A DNA stretch of 64,000 bases, taken from positions 62,001 through 126,000 of the IMG/VR virus record IMGVR_UViG_3300044712_000815. One strand, written 5' to 3'. Source of the DNA: a virus. Positions 7,274 to 16,717 of the stretch are shown here, piece by piece (within the stretch, counting starts at the first letter, position 1; each line of letters begins with the position of its first letter). The position numbers and the translations under genes are program-made. Below the pieces are notes generated by a model. The model had not been told where the DNA came from, made no database searches, and saw only the letters and a program-made list of their open reading frames with translations.

Positions 7274-9250
7274 ATGATTTTAATAGACAAAATACAAATA
7301 ACTGTAACCAATAAAAATGTTGGTTATTATAATCAATTGGGTTATAATGTAAAATCTGGTGATATTATTGATGTTAATATTAATCATTTGCCAAAAACTT
7401 CCAAATTAATAATTGATGTTTCCTGTGATGAATGTAACAGAAAATATAATATATCATACTATTCATATTTAAGAAATATCAAAAATGAAATATATCACTG
7501 CAAAAAATGTTCTGGGATTCGATCAAAAGAAACAAATTTAAAAAAATATGGAGTTGATCATCCATTAAAATTAGAAGAATTTAAAGAAAAAACGAAAGAA
7601 ACTAATTTAAAAAAATATGGTGTAGAATATTCTATGCAAAATAAAGAAATTAGGGAAAAATCAAAAATCACAATAAATGAAAAGTATGGATCATTAGAAT
7701 ATATGTCAACAGATGATTTTAAAGAAAAATCAAAAATAACATTAAATAAAATATATGGGGTAGATTATCCACTACAGAATAATTCAATAAAAATTAAGGT
7801 TGAAAATACTTGTTTAGACCGATATTTAGCTAAATCACCATTTGAATCATATTTTATTAAGGATAAAATATCTAACACAAAAAAAGAAAGATATAATGAT
7901 GAATTTTATAATAATAGGATAAAATATAAACATACGTGTTTAGAAAAATTTGGATTTGAAAATCCAATGCAAAATGAATCAATAAAACAAAAATTATCTA
8001 ATATCATATTTGAAAAATATGGTGTATATTATCCATCGCAAAATGAATTAATTTATCAGAAAATGTTAAAAAATGGTTTACATATTTTTAAATATAAAGA
8101 TTCAGATATTTTTTATCAAGGAAAATATGAATTGGATTTTTTAAATAAATACTATGATAAAATAGATTTAAAAAGAGGCAAATCTATAAAATATATTTTT
8201 GATAATAAAGAATATACATATTATCCGGATTTTTATTTAGAAGATTTAAATTTGATAATAGAAATAAAATCATCATTTTGGTTTAATAAACACCATATTA
8301 AAAATTTGGAAAAACAAAAAAAATGCAAAGAAAATGGATTTAATTTTATATTTATAATAGATAAAAAATATGAAATATTTGATAAAATGATTGAACATAT
8401 AGTATATAATAAAGAACATTCTTGGCAATATGATTTAAGATTAAAATTATTAAAAGAAGATATAAAAAAAATTAATTTTAATTATGAAAATTTGAAAATA
8501 TCAGATTTTAATTTCGAATTTATAGAAAAAAATGATATTAGAACTAAAGAAATAGTCGAATTTATAAAAAAATATGAATGGCTTGGTAAAATGCCAAATA
8601 GACCCACACATAGGTTTATTGCGACATACAACAATATATTAGCTGGTGTTATTGTAATGTCAACACCAAATTCTTTTTCGATGATGTTGGGTGAAAATAC
8701 ACAAAATATAGAAAAACTCATTAGTAGAGGTGCTTGTGCATCTTGGACACCAAAAAATTTAGCTAGTTCATTATTAATGTGGTCCATTAATTGGATGGTT
8801 AAAAATACCGAATTTAGATTGTTTGAAGCATATGCTGACCCCGAAGCAAAAGAACTTGGCACTATATATCAAGCTTGTAATTTTTATTATGTTGGCGATA
8901 ATTTTGGTTCTGATAAATTATATTTTGATGTAGAAAAAGATAATGGGTGGGTTAACAATAGAAGTTTTAGAAAATTAAATTTTTATAAATCTTTCTTAAA
9001 AAAGAATAATATTGATTGGAATGATAATTGGAACAAAAAAACAACAATACTTTGGAATAATATACCAAGTGGTATTGTAGATATTATGAAAAAATATTCA
9101 TTAGAATGTATGAACAATTGTCTAGTTAGAAAGCCAAAAAATAAACATAAATATGCATATGTTATTGGTAATAGTAAGAAAGAAACTAAGATATTAAGAA
9201 AAAAGTTTGAAACTATAAATAAAATTTATAATTATCCAAAAAATAGATAA
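7274..9250 (+). CDS. Composite endonuclease: Zn finger + KYG repeats + PD-(D/E)XK + Mom-like domain
   Basis: A 658-aa multidomain protein. (1) Residues about 50-80 hold two CxxC pairs (SCDEC and HCKKC), a probable zinc finger. (2) About residues 90-270 are roughly eight repeats with the core N-L-K-K-Y-G-V followed by an acidic helix, a type known from phage homing endonucleases and likely DNA-reading. (3) Residues about 285-375 form a nuclease domain with D319, E330 and K332 in the order D-x10-E-x-K (YYPDFYLEDL, then IIEIKSS), a PD-(D/E)XK site. (4) About residues 410-658 resemble the GNAT-like Mom DNA-modification family (YEWLGKMPNRPTHRF; SRGACASWTPKNLASSLL). It lies alone between the capsid gene and the glycosyltransferase island, a typical position for a mobile gene beside a conserved one. 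The Mom-like call is the least certain part. Confidence 0.72.
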   Translation: MILIDKIQITVTNKNVGYYNQLGYNVKSGDIIDVNINHLPKTSKLIIDVSCDECNRKYNISYYSYLRNIKNEIYHCKKCSGIRSKETNLKKYGVDHPLKLEEFKEKTKETNLKKYGVEYSMQNKEIREKSKITINEKYGSLEYMSTDDFKEKSKITLNKIYGVDYPLQNNSIKIKVENTCLDRYLAKSPFESYFIKDKISNTKKERYNDEFYNNRIKYKHTCLEKFGFENPMQNESIKQKLSNIIFEKYGVYYPSQNELIYQKMLKNGLHIFKYKDSDIFYQGKYELDFLNKYYDKIDLKRGKSIKYIFDNKEYTYYPDFYLEDLNLIIEIKSSFWFNKHHIKNLEKQKKCKENGFNFIFIIDKKYEIFDKMIEHIVYNKEHSWQYDLRLKLLKEDIKKINFNYENLKISDFNFEFIEKNDIRTKEIVEFIKKYEWLGKMPNRPTHRFIATYNNILAGVIVMSTPNSFSMMLGENTQNIEKLISRGACASWTPKNLASSLLMWSINWMVKNTEFRLFEAYADPEAKELGTIYQACNFYYVGDNFGSDKLYFDVEKDNGWVNNRSFRKLNFYKSFLKKNNIDWNDNWNKKTTILWNNIPSGIVDIMKKYSLECMNNCLVRKPKNKHKYAYVIGNSKKETKILRKKFETINKIYNYPKNR

Positions 9251-9281
9251 ACAAATATGAAAAGTATTCATATAAATATAT

Positions 9282-10088
9282 ATGGATAAAATTAATATAA
9301 TTATCTTTTCGAAAGATAGAGCTTGTCAACTCGAATTATTTTTGCGATCAATGAAATTTTATTTCAAAGAATTTGATCAACATATTATTAATGTTTTGTA
9401 TACATATTCTGATAATACATTTAAAGATGGATATGATAAATTATTTTGTATACATAATGATGATAATATAAATTACATAAAAGAAAACGAATATCCATTC
9501 AAAAAATATGTTATATCACTATTAAATCAAGAAAATCCATATACTATATTTTTTGTAGATGATATTATATTTAAAAATAATTTTACATTAGATTGTAAAC
9601 AATTTGAATTGTTTACACACAACGATGATATTTTAACATTATCACTAAGACTACATCCACATTTGACTTATTGTTATGCTGCAAGTCACGTAATGAATCC
9701 ACCAAAGTTTGATTCTGATTTATTATTTAAATGGTATGGATCAGAAGGTGATTATGGTTATCCGATGTCGCTTGATGGTCATTTTTTCAGAACAAGTGAT
9801 ATTTTAACACTCACCACAATGATTAATTTCAATAATCCAAATTCATATGAAAGTATGTTGGCTTGTTATCCGATAAACAGAATGAAAATGCTTTGTTTTG
9901 AAGATTCGATAATTATAAATAATCCTATTAATAAAGTACAACACTTCAACAATAATGTACATGGTAATATATCAGCAGAATATTTAAATGATATGTTTTT
10001 AGATGGAAATATTATTGATTTTGAATATTTTAAAGAAATAAAAAATATTTCTTGTCATCAAGAAACAAAAATAAATTTTATAAAATGA
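9282..10088 (+). CDS. Glycosyltransferase, GT-A/GT2-like
   Basis: Residues 4-22 (INIIIFSKDRACQLELFLRS) are the opening strand and helix of GT2-like enzymes, and YTIFFVDDIIF carries a DD pair in the place of the metal-binding DxD. Expected activity is transfer of a sugar from a nucleotide donor; acceptor unknown. It is the first gene of the island, and the next gene overlaps its stop in ATGA, so translation is coupled. Confidence 0.65.
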   Translation: MDKINIIIFSKDRACQLELFLRSMKFYFKEFDQHIINVLYTYSDNTFKDGYDKLFCIHNDDNINYIKENEYPFKKYVISLLNQENPYTIFFVDDIIFKNNFTLDCKQFELFTHNDDILTLSLRLHPHLTYCYAASHVMNPPKFDSDLLFKWYGSEGDYGYPMSLDGHFFRTSDILTLTTMINFNNPNSYESMLACYPINRMKMLCFEDSIIINNPINKVQHFNNNVHGNISAEYLNDMFLDGNIIDFEYFKEIKNISCHQETKINFIK

Positions 10089-10234
10089 TAAGTTTAAAAA
10101 AGAAATATTGGTATAAAACTAATATTTATGTTTGTGTATTATGTGGTATTGAAAAAAAACATAAAACACGAGTTTATTCTGAAAAAGAAAAGGGTATAGT
10201 GTTGCACGATGATATATGTTGGGAACACCTTTAA
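10085..10234 (+). CDS. Small cysteine-containing protein, 49 aa
   Basis: Not recognised. It has CVLCG and a C-terminal CWEHL, which could form one small zinc site. I chose the ATG overlapping the upstream TGA (ATGA), as this coupling is common here. Confidence 0.5.
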   Translation: MISLKKKYWYKTNIYVCVLCGIEKKHKTRVYSEKEKGIVLHDDICWEHL

Positions 10235-10248
10235 AAAAAATAAAAAAT

Positions 10249-10860
10249 ATGTTAGAAATAATAAAAAAATATGAATTAGAATATTATTTAAAAATTCTTA
10301 TAACTGAAAATGAAGGTAATAATAACTATTATCACAATTTTCAACATATAACAACAGTAATGATGAATGTTTATCATATAGCATTACATGAAGATTTATC
10401 CCGAAAAAAAATCAGATTATTATTAATTGCTGCATTGTTTCACGATTTCAATCATTCTGGTGGAAAATTAAATGATTCTGAAAACATAAAATTAGCTATT
10501 GAAGCATTTGAAAAATATAGTAAAGAATCAGATAAACACAATAAATTTATTATTGATATTATTAAATGTACACAATATCCATACAATGTTGAAGAAGATG
10601 AAAATTTAACAAAATGCCAAAAAATTATAAGAGATGCAGATTGCTTACATAGTATTGAAGATAATTTTATTCAGCAAATTTTGTTCGGATTAAGTAAAGA
10701 AAGTGGTGGTAATTTAACTATAACAACATTAAAAAATCAAATAAAATTTATGGAAGAATTAAAAGTATTTACTTCTACTGGAAAATCTAAATATAAATCA
10801 AATTTATCTAAAAAAATTAATGATTGTAAATATTTAATTAAAATTTTAAATGGAAAATAA
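10249..10860 (+). CDS. HD-domain phosphohydrolase, 203 aa
   Basis: Metal-dependent HD-superfamily protein. From this start the ligands are YHNFQH (H29, H33), LFHDFNHSGG (H65, D66, H69) and RDADCLHSI. Such proteins cleave phosphate esters of nucleotides or signalling molecules; this small form is common in phages and its substrate is unknown. An in-frame ATG exists 33 nt upstream, but the chosen one follows an A-rich leader and avoids a long overlap. It overlaps the next gene by 11 nt. Confidence 0.75.
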   Translation: MLEIIKKYELEYYLKILITENEGNNNYYHNFQHITTVMMNVYHIALHEDLSRKKIRLLLIAALFHDFNHSGGKLNDSENIKLAIEAFEKYSKESDKHNKFIIDIIKCTQYPYNVEEDENLTKCQKIIRDADCLHSIEDNFIQQILFGLSKESGGNLTITTLKNQIKFMEELKVFTSTGKSKYKSNLSKKINDCKYLIKILNGK

Positions 10861-11095
10861 TATAGAAATTTTAAATGATCTATCAGATAAAATATTTGAA
10901 GATGCAATAAAAAATGGAATTCTTTCTGATATAGAAAGTGATAAAAATTATGCTGGATATTTTATGTATATGTATAGTATTAATAATATACACTATTTTA
11001 AACATAAAATGACTAGAAAATATGGTTATGATTATGATACAATAATGGAAGCGTGTAATTTGTGGTATGCATCAAGAAAAAAAACAATATTATGA
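10850..11095 (+). CDS. Hypothetical protein, 81 aa
   Basis: Not recognised. A soluble helical protein rich in Tyr and Met, overlapping both neighbours (its stop overlaps the next start in ATGA). Context only suggests co-translation with the HD protein and the GT10-like enzyme. Confidence 0.6.
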   Translation: MENNIEILNDLSDKIFEDAIKNGILSDIESDKNYAGYFMYMYSINNIHYFKHKMTRKYGYDYDTIMEACNLWYASRKKTIL

Positions 11096-11898
11096 AAAAT
11101 AAAATTAAAATAATAGATCATATGTTTGCCCATGCGAAATATAGTACGGATTATCAAGAATCTGAATATATTGATTGGGATAGAACACCAATATTACCAA
11201 CTGATGATACGATATTCTATACAGATTATAGTTTAGATCAGGTTAGATCAAATAAAACAACATATGCTTGGTTATTGGAATCACCAGATATAACAACACA
11301 ATCATATAATTGGATTTCTAATAATAACAAAAAATTTACCAAAGTTTTAACACATAGCAAAGAATTATTAGATCGGGGCGAAAATTTTATATTTTGCCCT
11401 ACTGGTGGTTGTTGGATTAAACCCGAAGATCAAAAAATATATGAAAAAACAAAAATAATTTCAATAATTGCATCAGCAAAAAGAATGACCCGTGGTCATT
11501 TGTTAAGACATCAAGCTATTCAACAATTTAAAAATATTGATGTATATGGTAGAGGATATAATCCAATTGATTATAAATTAGATGGATTAAAAGATTATGC
11601 ATTTTCTTTAACTATTGAAAATACAAAAAAAGATTATTATTTCACAGAAAAATTAATTGATTGCTTTATGACAGGAACAGTACCTATATATTGGGGATGT
11701 CCATCAATAGACAAAATATTTCATCCTGATGGTATGATATTTTTTGATAATGTTGATGAACTTGATAATATATTAAACAATTTGTCTTTAGATAAATATA
11801 ATTCAATGAAAGATGCAATTTTATATAATTTTTTTATGGCAAAACAATATAGAATAGCAGAAGATTATATTTATAAAAAAATAATAAATAAAATATGA
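11092..11898 (+). CDS. Glycosyltransferase, GT10 (fucosyltransferase)-like
   Basis: The C-terminal half has the GT10 donor-site signature: SLTIENTKKDYYFTEKLID, then CFMTGTVPIYWGCP, matching the alpha-1,3-fucosyltransferase pattern E-N...Y-x-T-E-K-L...G-T-V-P-I-Y-x-G. The N-terminal half also fits, with YAWLLESPD and a histidine-rich loop (RGHLLRHQA). It probably transfers a deoxy-sugar from a GDP donor supplied by the host. The start is the ATG overlapping the upstream stop. Confidence 0.8.
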   Translation: MKNKIKIIDHMFAHAKYSTDYQESEYIDWDRTPILPTDDTIFYTDYSLDQVRSNKTTYAWLLESPDITTQSYNWISNNNKKFTKVLTHSKELLDRGENFIFCPTGGCWIKPEDQKIYEKTKIISIIASAKRMTRGHLLRHQAIQQFKNIDVYGRGYNPIDYKLDGLKDYAFSLTIENTKKDYYFTEKLIDCFMTGTVPIYWGCPSIDKIFHPDGMIFFDNVDELDNILNNLSLDKYNSMKDAILYNFFMAKQYRIAEDYIYKKIINKI

Positions 11899-12206
11899 AA
11901 TTAGGTGAATTTATAGAAAAATTTAGTCACAATAATTTGATTAGACTTGTGTATAAACACAAAGGTGGAAATGAAATTGTATTAGAAACGTGGGATGATG
12001 TTTCAATGGATTGGGAAGTAAATAAAGGGAAAGGTAAAAATAGACATTATATAAATAATGAAGTGCTTGGATTGGCTTCAATTTGTGGGATAGGTCATTA
12101 TCCTGAAGCAATAAATATTATTATTGAAAGATTAGATAATCAACCATTTATTGATGAAATTATTGATGAAAGTAATTATAATTGTACTATGAATAATTAT
12201 GAATGA
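11895..12206 (+). CDS. Hypothetical protein, 103 aa
   Basis: Not recognised. A soluble protein with a beta-rich N-terminal half (IRLVYKHKGGNEIVLETW). It overlaps both flanking glycosyltransferase genes by a few bases, so it is translated with them and may be an accessory factor. Confidence 0.6.
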   Translation: MKLGEFIEKFSHNNLIRLVYKHKGGNEIVLETWDDVSMDWEVNKGKGKNRHYINNEVLGLASICGIGHYPEAINIIIERLDNQPFIDEIIDESNYNCTMNNYE

Positions 12207-12960
12207 TTTTAAAAAAATAATGGACAATTATATTAACAATAGTCCAATATGGACTATGTTAGAAGATAATTTCAATAAATATTATATTGAAGATCAAAAA
12301 ACTATAAATATACCAAAAAAAATACATCAAACTTGGTTGGGTAGTAAAATTCCAGATAAATATACTAGGATTATTGAAACTTGGAAGGAAAAAAATCCAG
12401 ATTGGGAATATAAGTTGTGGACTGATGATGATATTGAAAGTTTCAAATTGGAAAATATTGAAAGTTTTAATAAAATAAATAATCTTGGGGCAAAAACTGA
12501 CATTTTAAGATATGAAATATTATATAGAGAAGGTGGGTTGTATATAGATACGGATTTTGAATGTTTAAAAAGTTTTAACGATTTAATATATTTAGATTTA
12601 TTTTCAGGTACAGGTCATGTTGATGTTCCTGAAGTTTTTAATGGCCTTATTGCGTGTAAACCTGGTCATCAATTGATGCGAAAATTAATTGATGATATAA
12701 AGGTTATTGATACTAATGATTTTAATAAAATAATATCATTAACAGGACCTAAATATTTTTCTAGTAAATTATTCGAATGGATTAAAGATAATCCTACTGA
12801 TAAAATTGTTGTTTTTCCGACTAAATTTTTTTATCCATTTCCAGCTGAACATAGATTTATGATTAGAAATGATGATGAAAATAGTCGTAATATAGTTAAC
12901 CAATTTAATACGGAAAAATCATATTGTACCCATTTATGGTATACTAGTTGGCAAAAATAA
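12199..12960 (+). CDS. Glycosyltransferase, GT32 (capsular/OCH1-like)
   Basis: The family pattern is clear. IPKKIHQTWLGSKIPDKY opens the domain, NPDWEYKLWTDDDI follows, then AKTDILRYEILYREGGLYID with the catalytic metal-binding DTDFE. Length and motif order fit the sugar-binding DXD family of capsule and lipopolysaccharide enzymes. The likely donor is a host nucleotide sugar. It overlaps the upstream gene by 8 nt. Confidence 0.88.
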   Translation: MNDFKKIMDNYINNSPIWTMLEDNFNKYYIEDQKTINIPKKIHQTWLGSKIPDKYTRIIETWKEKNPDWEYKLWTDDDIESFKLENIESFNKINNLGAKTDILRYEILYREGGLYIDTDFECLKSFNDLIYLDLFSGTGHVDVPEVFNGLIACKPGHQLMRKLIDDIKVIDTNDFNKIISLTGPKYFSSKLFEWIKDNPTDKIVVFPTKFFYPFPAEHRFMIRNDDENSRNIVNQFNTEKSYCTHLWYTSWQK

Positions 12961-12968
12961 TTAAAATT

Positions 12969-13301
12969 ATGAAATATTTTAAAAAATTATTATTAAAATA
13001 TATTGGAAAAATAGAATATATTGTTACAATAACTAATACGGGTGGTGAAATTGAAAAATATTGTTTTTATAAAACAAAAGATCTTGATGTTTTTGTAAAT
13101 GAAATTAATGCTGAAATATATTGGATGGTAGAAAAAATAGAAAAAATTAAAAGATTTGATTTTAAATATAATAAAGAAATAATACATACCCCATTGTGGT
13201 TTCAAAATACTTTTACAGAAAAATATAAATTGGATGATTGTGAATATAGCTTTTTTATGGGCGATGATAGTTTACAAAATATTAAACGTACAAACCGATG
13301 A
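12969..13301 (+). CDS. Hypothetical protein, 110 aa
   Basis: Not recognised. It begins with a basic, hydrophobic helix (MKYFKKLLLKYIGK) that could touch a membrane, followed by a probable beta sheet. The start avoids a longer overlap with the GT32 gene. The stop overlaps the next start in ATGA. Confidence 0.6.
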   Translation: MKYFKKLLLKYIGKIEYIVTITNTGGEIEKYCFYKTKDLDVFVNEINAEIYWMVEKIEKIKRFDFKYNKEIIHTPLWFQNTFTEKYKLDDCEYSFFMGDDSLQNIKRTNR

Positions 13302-13528
13302 AAAATGACCAAATGGAAAATGTAAAAGAAAAAATTGAAAGACTTGGGGAAATATGTGGAGCTGCAAGTATGATGAAAATTGGTGAAGAATTAAAAAACG
13401 AACAAGAAATTATAATAAATTACTTAAAGGTAATGAATGTTATTGAAATTGGTATTGATGGTAGGGGATTTTATTTTACTGATGAAAAATATACGGATTT
13501 ATTTTTAGAATATCGTGATAATTTTTAA
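13298..13528 (+). CDS. Hypothetical protein, 76 aa
   Basis: Not recognised. An amphipathic helical N-terminal half, then a short beta hairpin. It may be a small winged-helix type fold (NYLKVMNVIEIGIDGRGFYF), but this is a guess. Coupled by ATGA to the gene upstream. Confidence 0.55.
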   Translation: MKNDQMENVKEKIERLGEICGAASMMKIGEELKNEQEIIINYLKVMNVIEIGIDGRGFYFTDEKYTDLFLEYRDNF

Positions 13529-13533
13529 AGGAT

Positions 13534-13995
13534 ATGGGTGAAAAAATTATCGACTATATAAAAAATCCAGAATCAATTTTAGATGATAATAATATTGATA
13601 TTGAAATAAGAAAATTGTGTTTTCTTTTTAATAAGTATGGTTTGAGAACACAATTTTCTTGTATTGGTCACGAATTAGATGTCTTAGGTAAGAAAGAAAA
13701 AAATAGAAAATCTCATATTATTTTTGATGATAATATAACAAATGATGATATATCTAAATTGTTAAATAATATACATTTAATTGAAAGAGATAAAATTATA
13801 ATAGCGAAAGATAAATATATTGAATTTCCTGTTGATATTGGTAATTTTGGTTCTTGGATAAGGATTTTAAATAATGAAGCAAAAACAAATCAAACTTGGG
13901 AATTAACATATAATGATAATATTGATTTTCGAAATAAAATTATAAAAAAATTAGAATATTGTTTAACAAAATTGATAGAATTAAAAAATAAATAA
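13534..13995 (+). CDS. Hypothetical protein with SCxGH motif, 153 aa
   Basis: Function unknown. The pattern NKYGLRTQFSCIGHE recalls a set of uncharacterised phage and bacterial proteins with a conserved S-C-x-G-H after a K-x-G-x-x-T motif. The Cys and His could be catalytic or bind metal. It lies between unknown and exostosin-like genes with a gap of 4-5 nt on each side. Confidence 0.6.
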   Translation: MGEKIIDYIKNPESILDDNNIDIEIRKLCFLFNKYGLRTQFSCIGHELDVLGKKEKNRKSHIIFDDNITNDDISKLLNNIHLIERDKIIIAKDKYIEFPVDIGNFGSWIRILNNEAKTNQTWELTYNDNIDFRNKIIKKLEYCLTKLIELKNK

Positions 13996-13999
13996 AAAT

Positions 14000-14824
14000 A
14001 TGGATTTTATTATAGGTGAAAAATTTATCAATGTGGGAGATTCAATATTTTCAACAAATCGTGTTGAAATTAATAATGAAGATTACAATAAACGTGTTAA
14101 TACGTTTGATACAGAAAAGTTAACTGATATCAATATCGTATATCTTCATACAATGTATAAAAATCAATTTTTTCATAGAATAAAAAATTTAGACAATAAA
14201 TTTGTTGTAGTTACACATAATAGTGACTTGAATATAAACGAAGTTGATAATTTACCAAATAATGTGATAAAATGGTTCGCACAAAATGTTAATTGTGTTG
14301 ATGATAGATTAGAATCTATTCCAATAGGATTAGAAAACAGTATTTGGTATTCATACATTGAAAAACCAAAAAAAATATCTAATAAACTAAATGAAAATAA
14401 AAAAATACAAAATTTAGTATATATGAACCACAATATTGCCACTAATGAAAAAGAACGGATAATTCCATATAGAATATTAAACGATAAATCATATGTGACT
14501 ACTGAATTATGTTCAAATGGTGTAGATTATGAGAACTACATTAATAAAATATATAATCACAAATTTATTATTAGTCCAGAAGGAAATGGTATTGATTGTC
14601 ACAGAACATGGGAAATTTTATATTTAAATTCTATCCCAATTCAAAAAAAGAATATAAATAATCAATATTATACAGATTTACCAATTTGTTTTGTTGATAG
14701 TTGGGAAGATGTAACCGAAGATTTTTTAAATAAAGAATATGATAGAATAATTAATTCAAAATGGAATTTAGATAAATTAAAAATGACATATTGGATTGAT
14801 AAAATTCAGAAATACAAAAAATAA
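14000..14824 (+). CDS. Glycosyltransferase, exostosin (GT47)-like
   Basis: The C-terminal donor-site region FIISPEGNGIDCHRTWEILY followed by NSIPI is the exostosin-type pattern (S-P-x-G-x-G-x-D-x-H-R-x-W-E), and CFVDSWEDVTEDFL follows at the usual distance. A GT-B fold is expected. Sugar and acceptor are unknown. Confidence 0.8.
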   Translation: MDFIIGEKFINVGDSIFSTNRVEINNEDYNKRVNTFDTEKLTDINIVYLHTMYKNQFFHRIKNLDNKFVVVTHNSDLNINEVDNLPNNVIKWFAQNVNCVDDRLESIPIGLENSIWYSYIEKPKKISNKLNENKKIQNLVYMNHNIATNEKERIIPYRILNDKSYVTTELCSNGVDYENYINKIYNHKFIISPEGNGIDCHRTWEILYLNSIPIQKKNINNQYYTDLPICFVDSWEDVTEDFLNKEYDRIINSKWNLDKLKMTYWIDKIQKYKK

Positions 14825-14834
14825 TTAAAATATT

Positions 14835-15365
14835 ATGAAAATAGGAGACAAAGTTGTAATTGACAAAGAATATTATGTTCAAAAACACAAAGAAATATAT
14901 CCTGAATGGGAATGTGATGGATTAACAAACGATAAAGAACTACTTGGATATAAGCAATTTATTATAGATGGTAGAGAATTATTAGTTGTAAATATATCAG
15001 CAATGAATTATCGTTTAGATTCTTGGTCACACGATAAATATGTAATATATATTCATTTTTTAAGTGATGATGGTATTAAATTTATGACACAATATGATTT
15101 TATTAAGGATGATAGTAAAGAAATACCAAATATAACCTCAATATCTGATTTGAATATAGAACCTAGAAAAAATACGAATATAGAAAATATCATAAAATTA
15201 TTAAAAGAAAAAAAATCAACAAGAAAATCTACTGAAGATAGGATTATAAATGATATTAGATCAAACAAAGATATATATAAACCTGACCTAGAAGCCATTT
15301 TTGCGTTATCTGTAACAATAACAGCTTTAGAAGAACTATTAATATTAGAAGAACAAAATCACTAA
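14835..15365 (+). CDS. Hypothetical protein, 176 aa
   Basis: Not recognised. The N-terminal part (KIGDKVVIDKEYYV, LLVVNISAMNYRLDSWSHDKY) looks like a small beta barrel, and the C-terminal part is a charged helix pair. The stop abuts the start of the FkbM methyltransferase with no gap. Confidence 0.6.
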   Translation: MKIGDKVVIDKEYYVQKHKEIYPEWECDGLTNDKELLGYKQFIIDGRELLVVNISAMNYRLDSWSHDKYVIYIHFLSDDGIKFMTQYDFIKDDSKEIPNITSISDLNIEPRKNTNIENIIKLLKEKKSTRKSTEDRIINDIRSNKDIYKPDLEAIFALSVTITALEELLILEEQNH

Positions 15366-16010
15366 ATGGAAAAATATATTGAAAAATTATTAGATATAAT
15401 AGACTACAATGATGGTTTTTATATAGAATGTGGTGCTAATGATGGTGTCACACAAAGTTATACTTATGAATTAGAAAAACGAAATTGGAAAGGGATTTTG
15501 ATTGAACCATCAGCAACAGCATATTATAAATGTATTAGTAATAGATCGAAAGAAAATTTATTTTATAATTGTGCATTAGTATCAGATAATAAAACAGAAA
15601 TTATTGGTGATTTTGATGGAAGTTGTATGGCAAGTGTTAATGGTGAAAGATTGGGTAGAAACAATTTGTTTACTGTTAAGTGTCGAACACTTACATCAAT
15701 TTTAGATGAACTTAAAACTGAAATTAATGGTCTTATTGGTTCAGAAGAATTACTAAATAAAATTAATAATATTGATTTATTTAGTTTAGATGTAGAAGGA
15801 TATGAATTAGAAGTATTAAAGGGATTGGATTTTTCTAAATATAGTCCCAAATATTTATTAATTGAAATTTATAGTAAAGATTATGATGAAATATTCAATT
15901 TTTTGAAAAAAAACAACTATGAATATGTTTTAAGTACAACAAACTTTAATAAAATTGATAATCCTTTTTGGGATGGTACACATAATGATTATTTATTCAA
16001 AAAAATATAA
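15366..16010 (+). CDS. FkbM-family methyltransferase
   Basis: SAM-binding motif I is FYIECGANDGVTQSYTYELE, followed by GILIEPSATAYYKC, and the family's late motif is FSLDVEGYELEVLKGLDF. FkbM enzymes add methyl groups, often to hydroxyls of sugars in glycans. In a glycosyltransferase island the natural reading is O-methylation of a phage-made glycan, which is inference. Confidence 0.85.
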   Translation: MEKYIEKLLDIIDYNDGFYIECGANDGVTQSYTYELEKRNWKGILIEPSATAYYKCISNRSKENLFYNCALVSDNKTEIIGDFDGSCMASVNGERLGRNNLFTVKCRTLTSILDELKTEINGLIGSEELLNKINNIDLFSLDVEGYELEVLKGLDFSKYSPKYLLIEIYSKDYDEIFNFLKKNNYEYVLSTTNFNKIDNPFWDGTHNDYLFKKI

Positions 16011-16013
16011 AAT

Positions 16014-16703
16014 ATGCCAAATATATTTATAGTTCATTATAAAAAATTAATAGAAAGAAAAGATTATCTAAAATCAGCTTTACATTTTTTTGTAGAAAGA
16101 AATAAATGTGAATTTGTTGAAAATTTTGATCGAGATTTGATCGAAACATATGATACCATGTATCATAAAAATATTGAACTTTGGAAAGAACGAATATCCG
16201 GAATTTATATAAATGAACCAGAATATAGGGATTTAAAACCTTCTGAAATTTGTAATTCATTATCCCATATTGATGCTATGAAACGTATGTTAAATCAGAA
16301 TTTACCACGTGCGATAATTCTAGAAGATGATGTGATAGTTAATGATGATTTTTTAGAAAAAATATATAATTTAATTCGTATTTTACCTAATGATTATGAT
16401 TTCGCATTTTTTGGAACATCGTATGATATGTCACAATTAGATAATATAACATTTAATGAATCAATACAATATGATCAAAATTTATATAAGAAAAAAATTG
16501 GTATAACTAGATGTGTGGATGCATATATTGTTAGTGAAAAAGGTGCGAAAAAAATAGTTAATGAAATTAGTGAGATTTGTTTACCATTTGATTTTGAATT
16601 AAATTATTTCTTTAAAAAATTAAATATGAACGTTTATTGGTATGATCCAGGTTTTATTTCCCAAGGAAGTCAAACGGGACAATATAAAAGTTCTATACGA
16701 TAA
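16014..16703 (+). CDS. Glycosyltransferase, GT25 (LPS biosynthesis type)
   Basis: It opens with IFIVHYKKLIERKDYL, then EICNSLSHIDAMKRML and AIILEDDVIVNDDF, where EDD is the metal site, and RCVDAYIVSEKGAKKI. This order is diagnostic of GT25. Length is normal. It probably adds a hexose to a glycan or glycoprotein. Confidence 0.88.
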   Translation: MPNIFIVHYKKLIERKDYLKSALHFFVERNKCEFVENFDRDLIETYDTMYHKNIELWKERISGIYINEPEYRDLKPSEICNSLSHIDAMKRMLNQNLPRAIILEDDVIVNDDFLEKIYNLIRILPNDYDFAFFGTSYDMSQLDNITFNESIQYDQNLYKKKIGITRCVDAYIVSEKGAKKIVNEISEICLPFDFELNYFFKKLNMNVYWYDPGFISQGSQTGQYKSSIR

Positions 16704-16717
16704 AAAAATATAAAAAT

